Notes under the pieces: model-generated
What the model saw: only the letters and a program-made list of their open reading frames with translations
Databases searched by the model: none
Told to the model about the DNA's origin: nothing
From: Rhodoferax sp.
GTDB lineage: Bacteria > Pseudomonadota > Gammaproteobacteria > Burkholderiales > Burkholderiaceae_C
Direction of reading: 5' to 3'
Length of the DNA: 64,000 bases
Assembly: GCF_012927445.1 (NCBI RefSeq)
Contig: NZ_JABBPD010000003.1
Span: 183,973-247,972 of the forward strand
Shown: positions 9,204-18,950 of the stretch, piece by piece
Numbering within the stretch: position 1 is the first letter of the stretch
Layout: each line of letters begins with the position of its first letter
Program-made: the position numbers and the translations under genes

Positions 9204-9911
9204 TCAGTGCGCCGTCACGCCCAGCCAACTGTCGAGCAAGGCTCGATCATTGAGCAAGGTGTCGCTGCTCCCCTGGAAAACGCCCTTGCCTCGTTCCAGC
9301 ACCAAGGCCTGGCGCGTCAGCGGCAGAATCTGACGGGCATGCTGCTCCACCAGAATGACCGCCATGCCACTTTCCTCGGTCAGCCGCTTGATGATGGACA
9401 GCAATTCCTGCACGATCAGCGGCGCCAGGCCTTCCAGCGGCTCATCCAGCAGCAGCAGTTTGGGGTTCAGCATCAAGGCCCGCCCAATGGCCAGCATCTG
9501 CTGCTCGCCACCGGAGAGCTGGTTGCCCATGTTCTTGCGCCGCTCGTTCAGGCGCGGGAACATCGCATAGATTTTTTCCAGGTTCCAGGCACCCTTGGTG
9601 GCCACCACGGTCAGGTTCTCTTCGACCGAGAGCGAGGGGAAGATGTCTCTTTCTTGCGGCACCCAGCCCAGGCCCAGGTGCGCCCGGGCGTGAGCCGGCA
9701 CTTTGCTGAGGTCTTGCCCAGCAAAGCGCATGCTCCCGGATTTGTAGTGGGTCGCGCCCATCAGGGTGGACAGCAAGGTGGTCTTGCCCATGCCGTTGCG
9801 GCCCAGCAGGGAGAGACTGTCGCCCTCCTCCAGCGTGAACGAAATGCCTTCCAGCACCACGGCCTCACCGTAGCCGGCCCACACGTTGTCAAGTCGCAGT
9901 AATTCAGCCAC
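9204..9911 (-). CDS. livF: Branched-chain-type ABC transporter ATP-binding protein LivF
   Basis: This 235-aa ABC ATPase has Walker A GRNGMGKTT, signature LSGGEQQMLAIGRAL and Walker B LLLLDEPLEGLAP, and the C-terminal LVEQHARQ characteristic of LivF. It powers import together with LivG, two permeases and LivK. It is the last gene of livKHMGF, and its start overlaps the end of livG by 8 bp. Location next to the lig operon suggests the substrate is an aromatic acid such as protocatechuate or 4-hydroxybenzoate rather than an amino acid. Confidence 0.93.
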   Translation of the reverse strand: MAELLRLDNVWAGYGEAVVLEGISFTLEEGDSLSLLGRNGMGKTTLLSTLMGATHYKSGSMRFAGQDLSKVPAHARAHLGLGWVPQERDIFPSLSVEENLTVVATKGAWNLEKIYAMFPRLNERRKNMGNQLSGGEQQMLAIGRALMLNPKLLLLDEPLEGLAPLIVQELLSIIKRLTEESGMAVILVEQHARQILPLTRQALVLERGKGVFQGSSDTLLNDRALLDSWLGVTAH

Positions 9912-10656
9912 AAACGGCCTCCCCTAAATAAACTTCTTTCACCTTGGGATCATTGGCAATGGCCTCGGGCGTGCCCTGTGTCAGCAAGGCGCCGTTGACC
10001 AGCACCGAGATTTGATCGGCAAAGCGGAACACCAAGTCCATGTCATGCTCAATCAGCAAAATGGTCACCTCGCGCGGCAAAGCGGCGATGGACTCAAACA
10101 GCTCCCGGCTTTCAGACGTCGGCACACCGGCGGCGGGTTCATCCAGTAGCAGTACTTGCGGTTTGGCCGCCAGGGCCAGGGCAATTTCAATCAGACGTTG
10201 CTTGCCATAGGCCAGGCTACGGGTTGGCGCATGCGCCACATCCAACAGACGCAGTTGCTCCAGCAGCTTGACGGCCTCGTCAATCGCGTCCGGATAGGCG
10301 CCCACCGGTTTCCAGAAACGGGCACCCAGTCCCAGCCGCTCATTGACCGCCATGATCACGGACTCCAGCACGGTCAGGTCGGCAAACAGCCGGTTGATCT
10401 GGAAGGTGCGCGCCAGACCCCGCTTGACGCGTTGGTGCTGGCCGAGCTGCGTGACATCGTCACCTTTCAGGATGACTTGCCCGCTGGTCGGTTCCAGAAA
10501 CCCGGTCAACAGGTTGATCAGTGTCGTCTTGCCGGCACCGTTGGGGCCGATCAAGGCGTGTCGCGCGCCCGCCTCGACATTCAGGTTGACCTCGTTGGTG
10601 GCAACGAAGCCGCCAAATTTTTTGATCAGGTTGCGGGTCTGCAGGGCGTAGTTCAT
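9904..10656 (-). CDS. livG: Branched-chain-type ABC transporter ATP-binding protein LivG
   Basis: This 250-aa ABC ATPase has Walker A GPNGAGKTT, Q-loop region ARTFQINRLF, the LivG-type signature LAYGKQRLIEIALAL (not LSGGQ) and Walker B VLLLDEPAAGVP. The ORF track extends 160 codons upstream through livM in another frame. The real start is ATG 10656, which overlaps the livM stop as ATGA, and the protein then begins MNYALQTRNLIKKFGGF. It pairs with LivF as the second nucleotide-binding subunit. Confidence 0.93.
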   Translation of the reverse strand: MNYALQTRNLIKKFGGFVATNEVNLNVEAGARHALIGPNGAGKTTLINLLTGFLEPTSGQVILKGDDVTQLGQHQRVKRGLARTFQINRLFADLTVLESVIMAVNERLGLGARFWKPVGAYPDAIDEAVKLLEQLRLLDVAHAPTRSLAYGKQRLIEIALALAAKPQVLLLDEPAAGVPTSESRELFESIAALPREVTILLIEHDMDLVFRFADQISVLVNGALLTQGTPEAIANDPKVKEVYLGEAVCG

Positions 10657-11651
10657 TGGGCGGCCTCCACTTGGTTGCGGGACAGCCGCGTCATCAGGCG
10701 CTGCAGTCCGCCCATCACGCCGTCGCGGGCAAACAGCACGATCAGCACCAGCAAGGCACCGAGCCAGAACTGCCAGTACTCTGGATTGATGTCTGACAGC
10801 AGGTGGTGCGCCGTCATAAAGACGATGGTGCCGACCAAAGCGCCATACAGCCTGCCGGAGCCGCCCAGAACGAGGATCAACATCAGCTCGGCCGAACGAT
10901 TGAAAGACAACACATCGAGGGCCACAAACTGGGTGGTTTGCGCCAGCAGTGCACCCGCCACCCCGGCGTAAGCGGCTCCGATCGTGTAGACGGCCGAGAG
11001 CCGGGCATTGACCGGCGCCCCAATCGCCGGCATGCGGCCGACGTTGAGCCGGATGCCCTTGAGACTGAGGCCAAACGGGCTGTGCACCAGTTTGCGCGCC
11101 ACCCAGAAGAGACCGAACAAGATCACCAGGACATACCAATAAGCGGTTTTTCCGTAAAGGTCAAAGCGGAACTGGCCCAGGATTGGCTTCATCTCGATGC
11201 CTTGCAGGCCATCGACGCCGCCAGTGATAAAGGTGAGTTTGTTGGCCACCTCGTACAGCATCATCGCCACGCCGAGGGTCACCATCAAACGCGTCAGGTC
11301 GGTGCCGCGCAGCACCAAAAAGCTGCAAACAAAACCCAGCACGGCACTGACCAAGGCCGCCACCAGCAACCCCATGAGCGGGTCACCAAAACCCTGGGAC
11401 GCCAGCAGCCCGGCAGCGTAAGCGCCGACCCCGAAGAAGGCGGCATGCCCGAGGGAAACGATGCCCGCGTAGCCCAGAATCAAGTCCAGCGACAAACAGA
11501 ACAGCGCCATGATGGCGATCTGCGACAACAGCACCAGATTTTCTGGAAAAACAAAGTAAGCCAGCACCGGCAAGAGCCAGAACGCCAGTTCGGCAGGCTG
11601 CCAGCGATCAGCGCGCTTGAGCGGGGACAGGTCAATAGTTGGAAGACTCAT
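10653..11651 (-). CDS. livM: Branched-chain-type ABC transporter permease LivM
   Basis: This 332-aa integral membrane protein has about eight to nine hydrophobic helices. LivM signatures are SLDLILGYAGIVSLGHAAFFGVGAY and LVLGGSGRLYGALVGTIVF. It starts MSLPTIDLSPL at ATG 11651 behind AAGGAC. The longer track start would read through the livH-livM spacer. It forms the translocation pore with LivH. The livG start overlaps its stop. Confidence 0.92.
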   Translation of the reverse strand: MSLPTIDLSPLKRADRWQPAELAFWLLPVLAYFVFPENLVLLSQIAIMALFCLSLDLILGYAGIVSLGHAAFFGVGAYAAGLLASQGFGDPLMGLLVAALVSAVLGFVCSFLVLRGTDLTRLMVTLGVAMMLYEVANKLTFITGGVDGLQGIEMKPILGQFRFDLYGKTAYWYVLVILFGLFWVARKLVHSPFGLSLKGIRLNVGRMPAIGAPVNARLSAVYTIGAAYAGVAGALLAQTTQFVALDVLSFNRSAELMLILVLGGSGRLYGALVGTIVFMTAHHLLSDINPEYWQFWLGALLVLIVLFARDGVMGGLQRLMTRLSRNQVEAAQ

Positions 11652-11661
11652 GTTGATGTCC

Positions 11662-12519
11662 TTAATGGGCCGCACGGCGGCCAAACAGGCCTTGCGGGCG
11701 CAACACCAGCATCACCACCATGACGGCGTAAATAACGAAGGCGCCAACCTGGGGCACGTAATATTTGCCGACCACATCGACCACCCCTAACACCAGCGAC
11801 GCCACCAACGAACCGGTGATGCTGCCACTGCCCCCGACCGCGACAACGATCAAAAAGTAAACAAGGTACTTGACCGGAAAACCGGGATCGAGGCCCAACA
11901 TTTCCACGCCCAATGCGCCACCCAGCCCGGCTAAGCCCGAACCCAGCGCGAAGGTCAGGGTAAAGATGCGCTCCACGTTGATGCCAACGCCACGGGCCGC
12001 ACGCGGGTTATCCACCGAGGCCCGCAACTGGGCGCCAAAACGCGTGCCGCTCACCATGCGTTGCAGGCCAAAAGCAATGGCCAGACTGAGAACAATCAGG
12101 AACAGGCGGTACACCCCCATGTCCAGCCCGGGTAATTTGATTTGTCCGCGCAGGAAGTCAGGCAGGGTCAGGGGCTGCTGCTGTGGTCCAAAAAAGTAAT
12201 GGGCGGTCGCCATCGACATGAACACCAGGCCGATGGAAAACAGCACCTGATCGAGGTGCGTGGCCGAATAGAGCCGACGGTACAAGGTGCGTTCGAAGAT
12301 CACGCCGACCAGCGCCGTCAGCAGACCGGCCAGCGGCAAGGAAAGCAGAAAAGGCACGCCAAGCTGGTTGAGCAAGGTGACGCAGACATAGCCCCCCACC
12401 ATGGCAAAGGCGCCGTGAGCGAGGTTGACGAAATTCATCAGACCGAGGGTGACCGAAAGGCCCACGCTGATCAGGAATAACAACATCCCCGAGGCGATGC
12501 CGTCGAACAGAATAGTCAT
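11662..12519 (-). CDS. livH: Branched-chain-type ABC transporter permease LivH
   Basis: This 285-aa permease has about eight membrane helices. The LivH hallmark SVGLSVTLGLMNFVNLAHGAF lies near the N-terminus, with VAVGGSGSITGSLVASLVLG near the C-terminus. It lies 10 bp upstream of livM. An 83-nt gap with a strong hairpin separates it from livK, consistent with higher expression of the binding protein than of the membrane components. Confidence 0.93.
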   Translation of the reverse strand: MTILFDGIASGMLLFLISVGLSVTLGLMNFVNLAHGAFAMVGGYVCVTLLNQLGVPFLLSLPLAGLLTALVGVIFERTLYRRLYSATHLDQVLFSIGLVFMSMATAHYFFGPQQQPLTLPDFLRGQIKLPGLDMGVYRLFLIVLSLAIAFGLQRMVSGTRFGAQLRASVDNPRAARGVGINVERIFTLTFALGSGLAGLGGALGVEMLGLDPGFPVKYLVYFLIVVAVGGSGSITGSLVASLVLGVVDVVGKYYVPQVGAFVIYAVMVVMLVLRPQGLFGRRAAH

Positions 12520-12556
12520 GGTGATTACCTATGGCTGGGAAACATGAATAGATCAC

Positions 12557-12584
12557 GCCGGGAGATGGTGGGCACCTCCCGGGC
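12557..12584. terminator. Intercistronic hairpin between livK and livH
   Basis: CCGGGAG-AT-GGTGggCACC-TCCCGGG forms a GC-rich stem without a following U-run. This position, after a periplasmic binding-protein gene and before its permease genes, commonly holds a partial attenuator or mRNA-stabilising stem. Confidence 0.6.
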
Positions 12585-12602
12585 AAGGCTGACAAAACCG
12601 GT

Positions 12603-13775
12603 TTAAGGCTTGCCAGGGTCTCTGAAATTGGCAGTCTGCTCAAACTCGACGTTTTGCAGTTTGTCCGCCACCTTCTCCACCTTGCGGATGTAAATAGTCT
12701 GGACGATGTCGCGCGTCACAGGGTCGATGCTGATGGGGCCGCGCGGGCTGGTCCAGCCCAGGCCTTTGGCGGCGGCCATGAATTTGTCGCCACTGGCATC
12801 ACCACCGGTTTTTTCCAGCGTCTTGGCAATCAGCTGCATGCCGTCATACCCGCTGACCGCCATGAAATTGGGCCGATCCTTGGGGTAAGCCTTGTAATAG
12901 GCTTGCACGAAAGTCTTGTTCTCGGGCGAGTTGTGCGCTTCGGAGTAATGGAAGGAATTGACAATGCCCAACGCGTTGTCGCCCACGCCGTCCAGCACGT
13001 CTTCAGAGGTCAGGTCACCGGTGGCAATGATGCGAATGCCTGCCTTGGCCAGATCACGCTCGACAAACCCCTTGATGAACGCGATGGTTTGCTCGCCGGG
13101 TGGCACAAACAGGAACACGGCTTCGGGTTTGGCATCCTTGATTTTTTGCAGGAAAGGGGCAAAGTCCGGGCTCTTCACCGGGGTGCGCACTTCGCCGACG
13201 ATCTCACCGCCGGCGGCGGTGAATGTCTTCTTGAACTGGGCTTCGGCATCATGGCCAGGGCCATAGTCGGCCACCAGGGTGTACACCTTCTTGATCTTGT
13301 TTTTGGCGGCCCAGCTGGCCACCGGTGCGGTCACCTGCGGCAGCGTGTGCGAGACGCGCAGGATGTAGTCGGATTTGGTGGTGATCGACGAGGTGGCCGC
13401 GTTCATGACGATCATCGGCGTGTGCGACTCGCTGGCGATGGGGGCTGCAGCAAAGGCCGAGGGGGTCAAGCCGAAGCCGCCGAGCACATGCACCTTGTCT
13501 TTGACGACCAGTTCCTGCGCGGCGCGCTTGCTGATTTCAGGCGCAACACCGGTGTCGTCCTTGATGATCAGCTCGACCTTGCGGCCAGAGAATGTGCCAC
13601 CGGACTGTTCCAAATAGAGCCGCGCACCGTGTTCGATCTGCTTGCCATAAGAGGCAAACGGGCCGGACATCGGCAACACCAGTCCAATTTTCAGGGGTTC
13701 AGCGGCGGATGCCGCCAGACTGAGCGCGCATGCGCCCAGTGCGGCGAGCCAGACTTTGGATTTCTTGATTTGCAT
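12603..13775 (-). CDS. livK: ABC transporter periplasmic substrate-binding protein (LivK-type)
   Basis: This 390-aa type I periplasmic binding protein has a signal peptide (MQIKKSKVWLAALGACALSL..ASAAEP). The mature protein starts EPLKIGLVLPMSGPFASYG, the Peripla_BP_6 opening. It also has GGRKVEL-like SGRKVELIIKDD and LVADYGPGHDAEAQFKKTF. It captures ligand in the periplasm for LivHMGF. Binding proteins of this subgroup next to aromatic catabolic genes often bind benzoate-type acids. RBS AGGAGACAAAC precedes ATG 13775. It is the first gene of the long minus-strand block. Confidence 0.92.
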   Translation of the reverse strand: MQIKKSKVWLAALGACALSLAASAAEPLKIGLVLPMSGPFASYGKQIEHGARLYLEQSGGTFSGRKVELIIKDDTGVAPEISKRAAQELVVKDKVHVLGGFGLTPSAFAAAPIASESHTPMIVMNAATSSITTKSDYILRVSHTLPQVTAPVASWAAKNKIKKVYTLVADYGPGHDAEAQFKKTFTAAGGEIVGEVRTPVKSPDFAPFLQKIKDAKPEAVFLFVPPGEQTIAFIKGFVERDLAKAGIRIIATGDLTSEDVLDGVGDNALGIVNSFHYSEAHNSPENKTFVQAYYKAYPKDRPNFMAVSGYDGMQLIAKTLEKTGGDASGDKFMAAAKGLGWTSPRGPISIDPVTRDIVQTIYIRKVEKVADKLQNVEFEQTANFRDPGKP

Positions 13776-13987
13776 GTTTGTCTCCTATTCACTCGAGGGC
13801 CTGGCGCGGCAAAATTACCACGTCAGTGGGGAAATTTTTATTGTTGACGATGAAACTGGCGTGAGGGCGCGAATCGTAGAAGCAGACCAAATTACTGTAA
13901 ATGCATCGAAACCAATATGAGGTATTTGAAATTCGCATAGTGCAGTCATACAGCGATTATGAGCAGCATCTCCAGACAGTCGTTCCA

Positions 13988-14090
13988 GCGGTTTGCATGG
14001 GCGGTATTTTGTCTAGAACTCCCCCTGTTGTTAAGTCGGGGAAACTACTAGCAGTTATTGCAAGTTGGCATAATTGATAACTAGATATTC
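13988..14090 (+). promoter_or_regulatory. Control region copy B, upstream of the LysR gene
   Basis: It is homologous to 9050-9151, including a vestigial copy of the ligU start (minus ATGCAAACCGC) that here opens no gene. Its end ATAATTGATAACTAGATATTC lies 15 nt before the LysR start. I read it as an autoregulatory site and a relic of an earlier arrangement in which lysR and ligU shared one divergent promoter. The adjoining 13776-13987 stretch holds the livK leader and promoter; no gene is visible there. Confidence 0.6.
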
Positions 14091-14104
14091 ACTTGTGGTA
14101 AAAA

Positions 14105-15016
14105 ATGGACCTCAAACAACTGGAATACTTTGTGCGTGTCGCCGAACTGGGTAGTTTTACCCGCGCCTCCATTGCCCTGGACATCGCGCAACCCGCGCTG
14201 AGCCGTCAGGTGCGGCTGCTGGAGGTGGAGTTGCATCAAAGCCTGCTGACGCGCAATGGTCGCGGCGCCGTGCCCACGGAAGCAGGCAAGCTGTTGCTGG
14301 CGCATGGGCGCGGCATTTTGCACCAGGTTGAACGGGCCCGGGAGGAACTGGGGCGGGTGCGGGGTTCGCTTGCCGGGCGCGTTGCCGTGGGTTTGCCCAC
14401 CAGCCTGGCACGCGTGCTCACCGTACCGCTGACCAAGGCTTTTCGTCAGCAAATGCCGGATGCAACCATCTCCATCAGCGAAGGCTTGTCCGTGCCCATG
14501 CAAGAGTCGCTGGTGAATGGGCGACTGGACATTGCGGTGCTGTACAACACCCAGCCCAGCCATGAGATTGAAATCTCGCCCTTGCCGGATGAAGACTTGC
14601 TGCTGGTGCAGGCGCGTCCGCCGGGTTTACAGGAAGAACCGCCGCCCGGACCGATCTCACTGAAAGAAGTCGCGCAATTGTCTTTGGTGATTCCGAGTCG
14701 GCCTAATGCTATTCGGATGCAAGTCGAGTCAGAAATGGCGAACATTGGCTGCCGCCTGAAAATTGCGCTCGAAATCGACGGCGTATTCGCCATTCTTGAT
14801 CTGGTGGCTGACGGCGCAGGCAGTGCCGTGTTGTCGCGCAACGCGGTCGCCACCTCGGTCAGACCTTCGGCGTTTTCGGTGCGCACGATCAATGCACCGG
14901 AACTGCGCACCAAGGTGTCACTCGCTACCAGCTCGTTGCGCCCGGCCACGCTGACACAGCAGGCCACCCTGACACTGATTCGCCAAACCATGGCAAAGCT
15001 TGCGAAACCCGACTAA
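14105..15016 (+). CDS. LysR-family regulator, probable activator of the lig operon
   Basis: This 303-aa LysR-type regulator starts MDLKQLEYFVRVAELGSFTRA and has the N-terminal winged helix-turn-helix (IAQPALSRQVRLLE). The effector domain after residue 90 begins LAGRVAVGLPTSLARVL, which places it in the Nac/CbbR-like subgroup. It lies directly upstream of the liv-lig block on the opposite strand and shares its promoter sequence with ligU, so it most likely senses a pathway intermediate and controls both. PmdR-like regulators play this role in Comamonas. This is inference from position and shared DNA. Confidence 0.88.
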   Translation: MDLKQLEYFVRVAELGSFTRASIALDIAQPALSRQVRLLEVELHQSLLTRNGRGAVPTEAGKLLLAHGRGILHQVERAREELGRVRGSLAGRVAVGLPTSLARVLTVPLTKAFRQQMPDATISISEGLSVPMQESLVNGRLDIAVLYNTQPSHEIEISPLPDEDLLLVQARPPGLQEEPPPGPISLKEVAQLSLVIPSRPNAIRMQVESEMANIGCRLKIALEIDGVFAILDLVADGAGSAVLSRNAVATSVRPSAFSVRTINAPELRTKVSLATSSLRPATLTQQATLTLIRQTMAKLAKPD

Positions 15017-15049
15017 GTGACCGCTCGCCCGGCACTGATAACTTGCTGC

Positions 15050-15100
15050 AATATTGATAGCTTATTACGCATATTTCATGCGGGCTAGAGGCCAAAAACA
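15050..15100 (+). repeat. Dispersed repeat, copy 5
   Basis: It reads ATATTGATAGCTTATTACGC, then ATGCGGGCTAGAGGCC. It lies between the LysR gene and the next gene on the same strand. Confidence 0.78.
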
Positions 15101-15130
15101 CTACTTTTTTACTTACAAAGAGACAAGCGA

Positions 15131-16039
15131 ATGAAACTTGAACATATTGGCATGGTGGGCTACGGCGAGGTTGGTAAAATTTTCACTGAGGGGCTCAAAA
15201 GTAAGGTGATTGACGTCAGCGCATGGGATCTCAAGTTCGACGCCACCATCACCCCCGCTATGGCGCGTGATGCCGAGCTGGCCCATGCGGCGCAAGCCGG
15301 CGTGCTGGCAAGGGACTCAATGAAAGCGCTGTGCGAAAAAGCTGACTTTTTGATTTCTGCCGTGACGGCCTCCAACACGCTGGCGGTGGCGCAGGCGGCC
15401 GCGTTGCACATTCGCCCGGGTGCCATTTTTCTGGATCTCAATTCAGCGTCACCGGGGACCAAACAGCAGGCGGCGCAGGTCATTGAGGCGGCCGGGGCGC
15501 ACTACGTGGAGGCCGGTGTCATGACCTCGGTGCCACCCTATGGCATTCGGGTGCCGATGCTGCTGGGCGGGGCCCAAGCGCAGGCACTGGCTGAAAAATT
15601 AGCCGCCTTCGGCATGGACGCCAAAGCCGTGGCGACCGAGATCGGGATGGCCTCCGCGATCAAAATGTGCCGCAGCGTGATGATCAAGGGACTGGAAGCG
15701 CTGGTGATTGAGAGCTACACCACCGCCCGAAAATACGGCGTCGAAAGCCACATGATCCCGACCTTGGCCGAGACGTTCCCATCTATCGACTGGGAAGCGA
15801 CCGGCGCTTACTTCTTCAGCCGCGTGGCGCAGCATGGCAAGCGCCGGGCCGAGGAAATGCGCGAAGCCGCCAATACGGTACAAGAGGCCGGCTTTGAACC
15901 CTGGATGTCAACCGCTATCGCCGGGAAACACGATTGGATGGCGCAACAAACCCGTGATGGCGTGTTTGACGACTTGCCCAAAGGCGCTCGTTGGGAAGAG
16001 TTTGCAGACCGGCTGATTGCCGGCACAAACCATAGGTAA
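15131..16039 (+). CDS. NAD(P)-dependent oxidoreductase (6PGDH-like, DUF1932)
   Basis: This 302-aa protein has an N-terminal Rossmann domain (IGMVGYGEVGKIF) related to beta-hydroxyacid dehydrogenases and a C-terminal helical DUF1932 domain (about 190-290). The substrate-loop motif DLNSASPGTKQQ and the Lys in MASAIKMCRSVMIKG match the catalytic Lys of the family. It probably oxidises or reduces a hydroxy or oxo acid. It sits in the same orientation as the LysR gene and close to pob genes, so a side role in aromatic acid breakdown is plausible but unproven. ATG 15131 has AAAGAGAC upstream. Confidence 0.85.
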   Translation: MKLEHIGMVGYGEVGKIFTEGLKSKVIDVSAWDLKFDATITPAMARDAELAHAAQAGVLARDSMKALCEKADFLISAVTASNTLAVAQAAALHIRPGAIFLDLNSASPGTKQQAAQVIEAAGAHYVEAGVMTSVPPYGIRVPMLLGGAQAQALAEKLAAFGMDAKAVATEIGMASAIKMCRSVMIKGLEALVIESYTTARKYGVESHMIPTLAETFPSIDWEATGAYFFSRVAQHGKRRAEEMREAANTVQEAGFEPWMSTAIAGKHDWMAQQTRDGVFDDLPKGARWEEFADRLIAGTNHR

Positions 16040-16045
16040 AACAAT

Positions 16046-16831
16046 CTACAACAGCGGACGCAGCTCCCGGGCCGCTTCAAACAGTAAAGGAAGCAAGTCC
16101 CGTTGCATCGCCAATGTTGACAAGCGATCGTGGGATGCCACCACGTTAAGCGCCGCGACCGTCACCCCTTTGGTATTGCGCAACGGCACCGCCAAGGCGT
16201 GAACGCCCAGTTCGTGTTCTTCGCTGGACAGGCAAAAATCATCTTGGCGAACTTTTTCGATGAGCGCGCGAAATTCCTTGGTGTCCGTGGTGGTCATGGG
16301 CGTCATGCGGGCCAGGTTGCGCCCCTTCATCCATGCACTGAACGCCGCTTTGGTTTTAGCGGCCAGCAACACCCGCCCGGTAGATGTGACATGGGCCGGT
16401 AACCTCGCCCCCATGTGCAGTCCGTAGGCAATCACGCGCCCCGTCCCGGTGGCCGATGAGGTGCGGTCATTGCCGCTGCGCGCCACGATCACCACCTCGT
16501 CAGCGTCCAGCACCACTGCCGAGAAAGATTCTTGCGCCTGCACGGCGAGCCGGTTCAACGTGGGTTGTATCGCACGAGGCAAGCGAGAGGATGCCAGATA
16601 GCTGCCCGAAAAACGCAACACTTTGCTGGACAACCAAAAATAGCTGCCATCCGTCTCCAGGTAGCCGAGGTGCGCCAGTGTCAGTAAATGGCGCCGCGCC
16701 GCCGCCCGCGTGATGCCGGCCCGTGCCGCGGCGAGTGTGGCGTTCAGGCGCTGGCGTTCGGTGTCAAAACTTTCCAGCACCGCCATGCCCTTGGCCATGC
16801 CCTCGATGAAATCTGCTTTGGCGATGGTCAT
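16046..16831 (-). CDS. pobR: IclR-family regulator, probable PobR
   Basis: This 261-aa IclR-type regulator has an N-terminal winged helix (MAVLESFDTER, ITRAAARRHLLTLAHLGYL) and a GAF-like effector domain (SSATGTGRVIAYGLHMGARLPAHVTSTGRVLL). It is divergent from pobA with a perfect palindrome in between, the arrangement of PobR, which activates 4-hydroxybenzoate hydroxylase in response to 4-hydroxybenzoate. The track start lies in the palindrome. ATG 16831 (MTIAKADFIEGM) is the better start and leaves the operator non-coding. The gene name rests on position. Confidence 0.82.
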   Translation of the reverse strand: MTIAKADFIEGMAKGMAVLESFDTERQRLNATLAAARAGITRAAARRHLLTLAHLGYLETDGSYFWLSSKVLRFSGSYLASSRLPRAIQPTLNRLAVQAQESFSAVVLDADEVVIVARSGNDRTSSATGTGRVIAYGLHMGARLPAHVTSTGRVLLAAKTKAAFSAWMKGRNLARMTPMTTTDTKEFRALIEKVRQDDFCLSSEEHELGVHALAVPLRNTKGVTVAALNVVASHDRLSTLAMQRDLLPLLFEAARELRPLL

Positions 16832-16848
16832 CCCATAAATCCGATATG

Positions 16849-16890
16849 TTGCGCGACTATCGCGCAATGGGTGCAATCATCGCACAAATA
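16849..16890. promoter_or_regulatory. Palindromic operator between pobR and pobA
   Basis: TTGCGCGA-CTA-TCGCGCAA is a perfect 8-bp inverted repeat (16849-16867). It is followed by an imperfect second copy, GTGCAATCATCGCAC. This tandem dyad in a divergent intergenic region is the expected IclR/PobR binding site. Confidence 0.65.
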
Positions 16891-16894
16891 TTGA

Positions 16895-18142
<1,248 letters not shown>

Positions 18143-18240
18143 GCGCCTCGACATGCCGCCAGATGCTGCGTATTGGGTCGCTTGAATCAGGTGGTTTTAG
18201 TTATCATCTGTCACTACTTTTAAAACAGGGGAGACGCATC

Positions 18241-18822
18241 ATGGCGCACGAAAGCATTCGAATTATTCACGACGAGCACGCTGCGTTGGCGGCGATGTTG
18301 CGTTCCATTGGCATGATGGTTGAACGTGGTCCTGGCAACGAGCCTGAAAGTTTTTTTGATGTATTGCGGGCCATGCTGTTCTACATTGACGAGTTTCCGG
18401 AACGGCTGCATCACCCCAAGGAATCAGAACTGCTCTTCCCCCGCGTCGCCCGATTGGCGCCCGAGACCACGGAGGCCATTGACCGACTGGAAAATGACCA
18501 TGTCAAGGGCGAATCGGCAGTGCGCGAGTTACAGCATTTGTTGTTGGCGTGGGAGTTGGTTGGTGAATCCAGACGTGTCGCTTTTGAGAAAGCGGCAAAA
18601 CAGTATCTTGCTTTTTATCTGGAACACATGCGGCTGGAAGAGACCGTGATTCTGCCCGCAGCCCAAAAGGTATTGAGCGACGCCGACTGGAAAGAACTCG
18701 ATGCCGCATTTGCCACCAATTGCGATCCCCTCACCGGCAAGTACCCGCGTGACCCGGTGTACGACCGGCTGTTCACGCGTATTGTGTCGCGCGCGCCCGC
18801 ACCAATTGGCTTGGGGGATTAA
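18241..18822 (+). CDS. Hemerythrin-like HHE domain protein
   Basis: This 193-aa four-helix protein has the hemerythrin HHE metal-binding pattern: HDEHAALAAML, LHHPKESELLF, ENDHVKGE and YLEHMRLEETVILP, giving the His and Glu/Asp ligands of a diiron centre. HHE proteins bind O2, NO or iron, or sense redox state. ATG 18241 follows GGGGAGACGCATC and is preferred over the upstream track start. It stands alone, followed by a GC hairpin at 18811-18830. Cytoplasmic. Confidence 0.87.
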   Translation: MAHESIRIIHDEHAALAAMLRSIGMMVERGPGNEPESFFDVLRAMLFYIDEFPERLHHPKESELLFPRVARLAPETTEAIDRLENDHVKGESAVRELQHLLLAWELVGESRRVAFEKAAKQYLAFYLEHMRLEETVILPAAQKVLSDADWKELDAAFATNCDPLTGKYPRDPVYDRLFTRIVSRAPAPIGLGD

Positions 18823-18830
18823 CCCCCCAA
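18811..18830. terminator. Hairpin between the hemerythrin gene and the thiolase remnant
   Basis: TTGGGGG-ATTAAC-CCCCCAA is a 7-bp perfect stem that overlaps the hemerythrin stop codon. It could end transcription from either side, although there is no long T-run. Confidence 0.5.
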
Positions 18831-18832
18831 TA

Positions 18833-18950
18833 TCAGACGCGTTCGATGATCACCGCAATGCCTTGGCCGACGCCAATGCACATGGTGCACAGCGCGTAGC
18901 GGCCGCCAATGCGGTGCAATTGATTGATGGCCGTCGTTACCTGCGCCTGC
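18833..18950 (-). pseudogene. C-terminal remnant of a PcaF-type thiolase
   Basis: Only about 37 codons remain, ending GGRYALCTMCIGVGQG then IAVIIERV and a stop. That is the extreme C-terminus of beta-ketoadipyl-CoA/acetyl-CoA thiolases and includes the catalytic Cys of the CxxCIGVGQG motif. Upstream the thiolase frame runs into IS30 transposase sequence read antisense. The rest of the gene has been lost, probably by an IS-mediated deletion. The junction is only approximate. Confidence 0.8.

Noticed and set aside
10657-11139. N-terminal half of the 411-aa track ORF ending in livG
   Set aside because: It is an out-of-frame read through livM; the LivG domain begins at ATG 10656.
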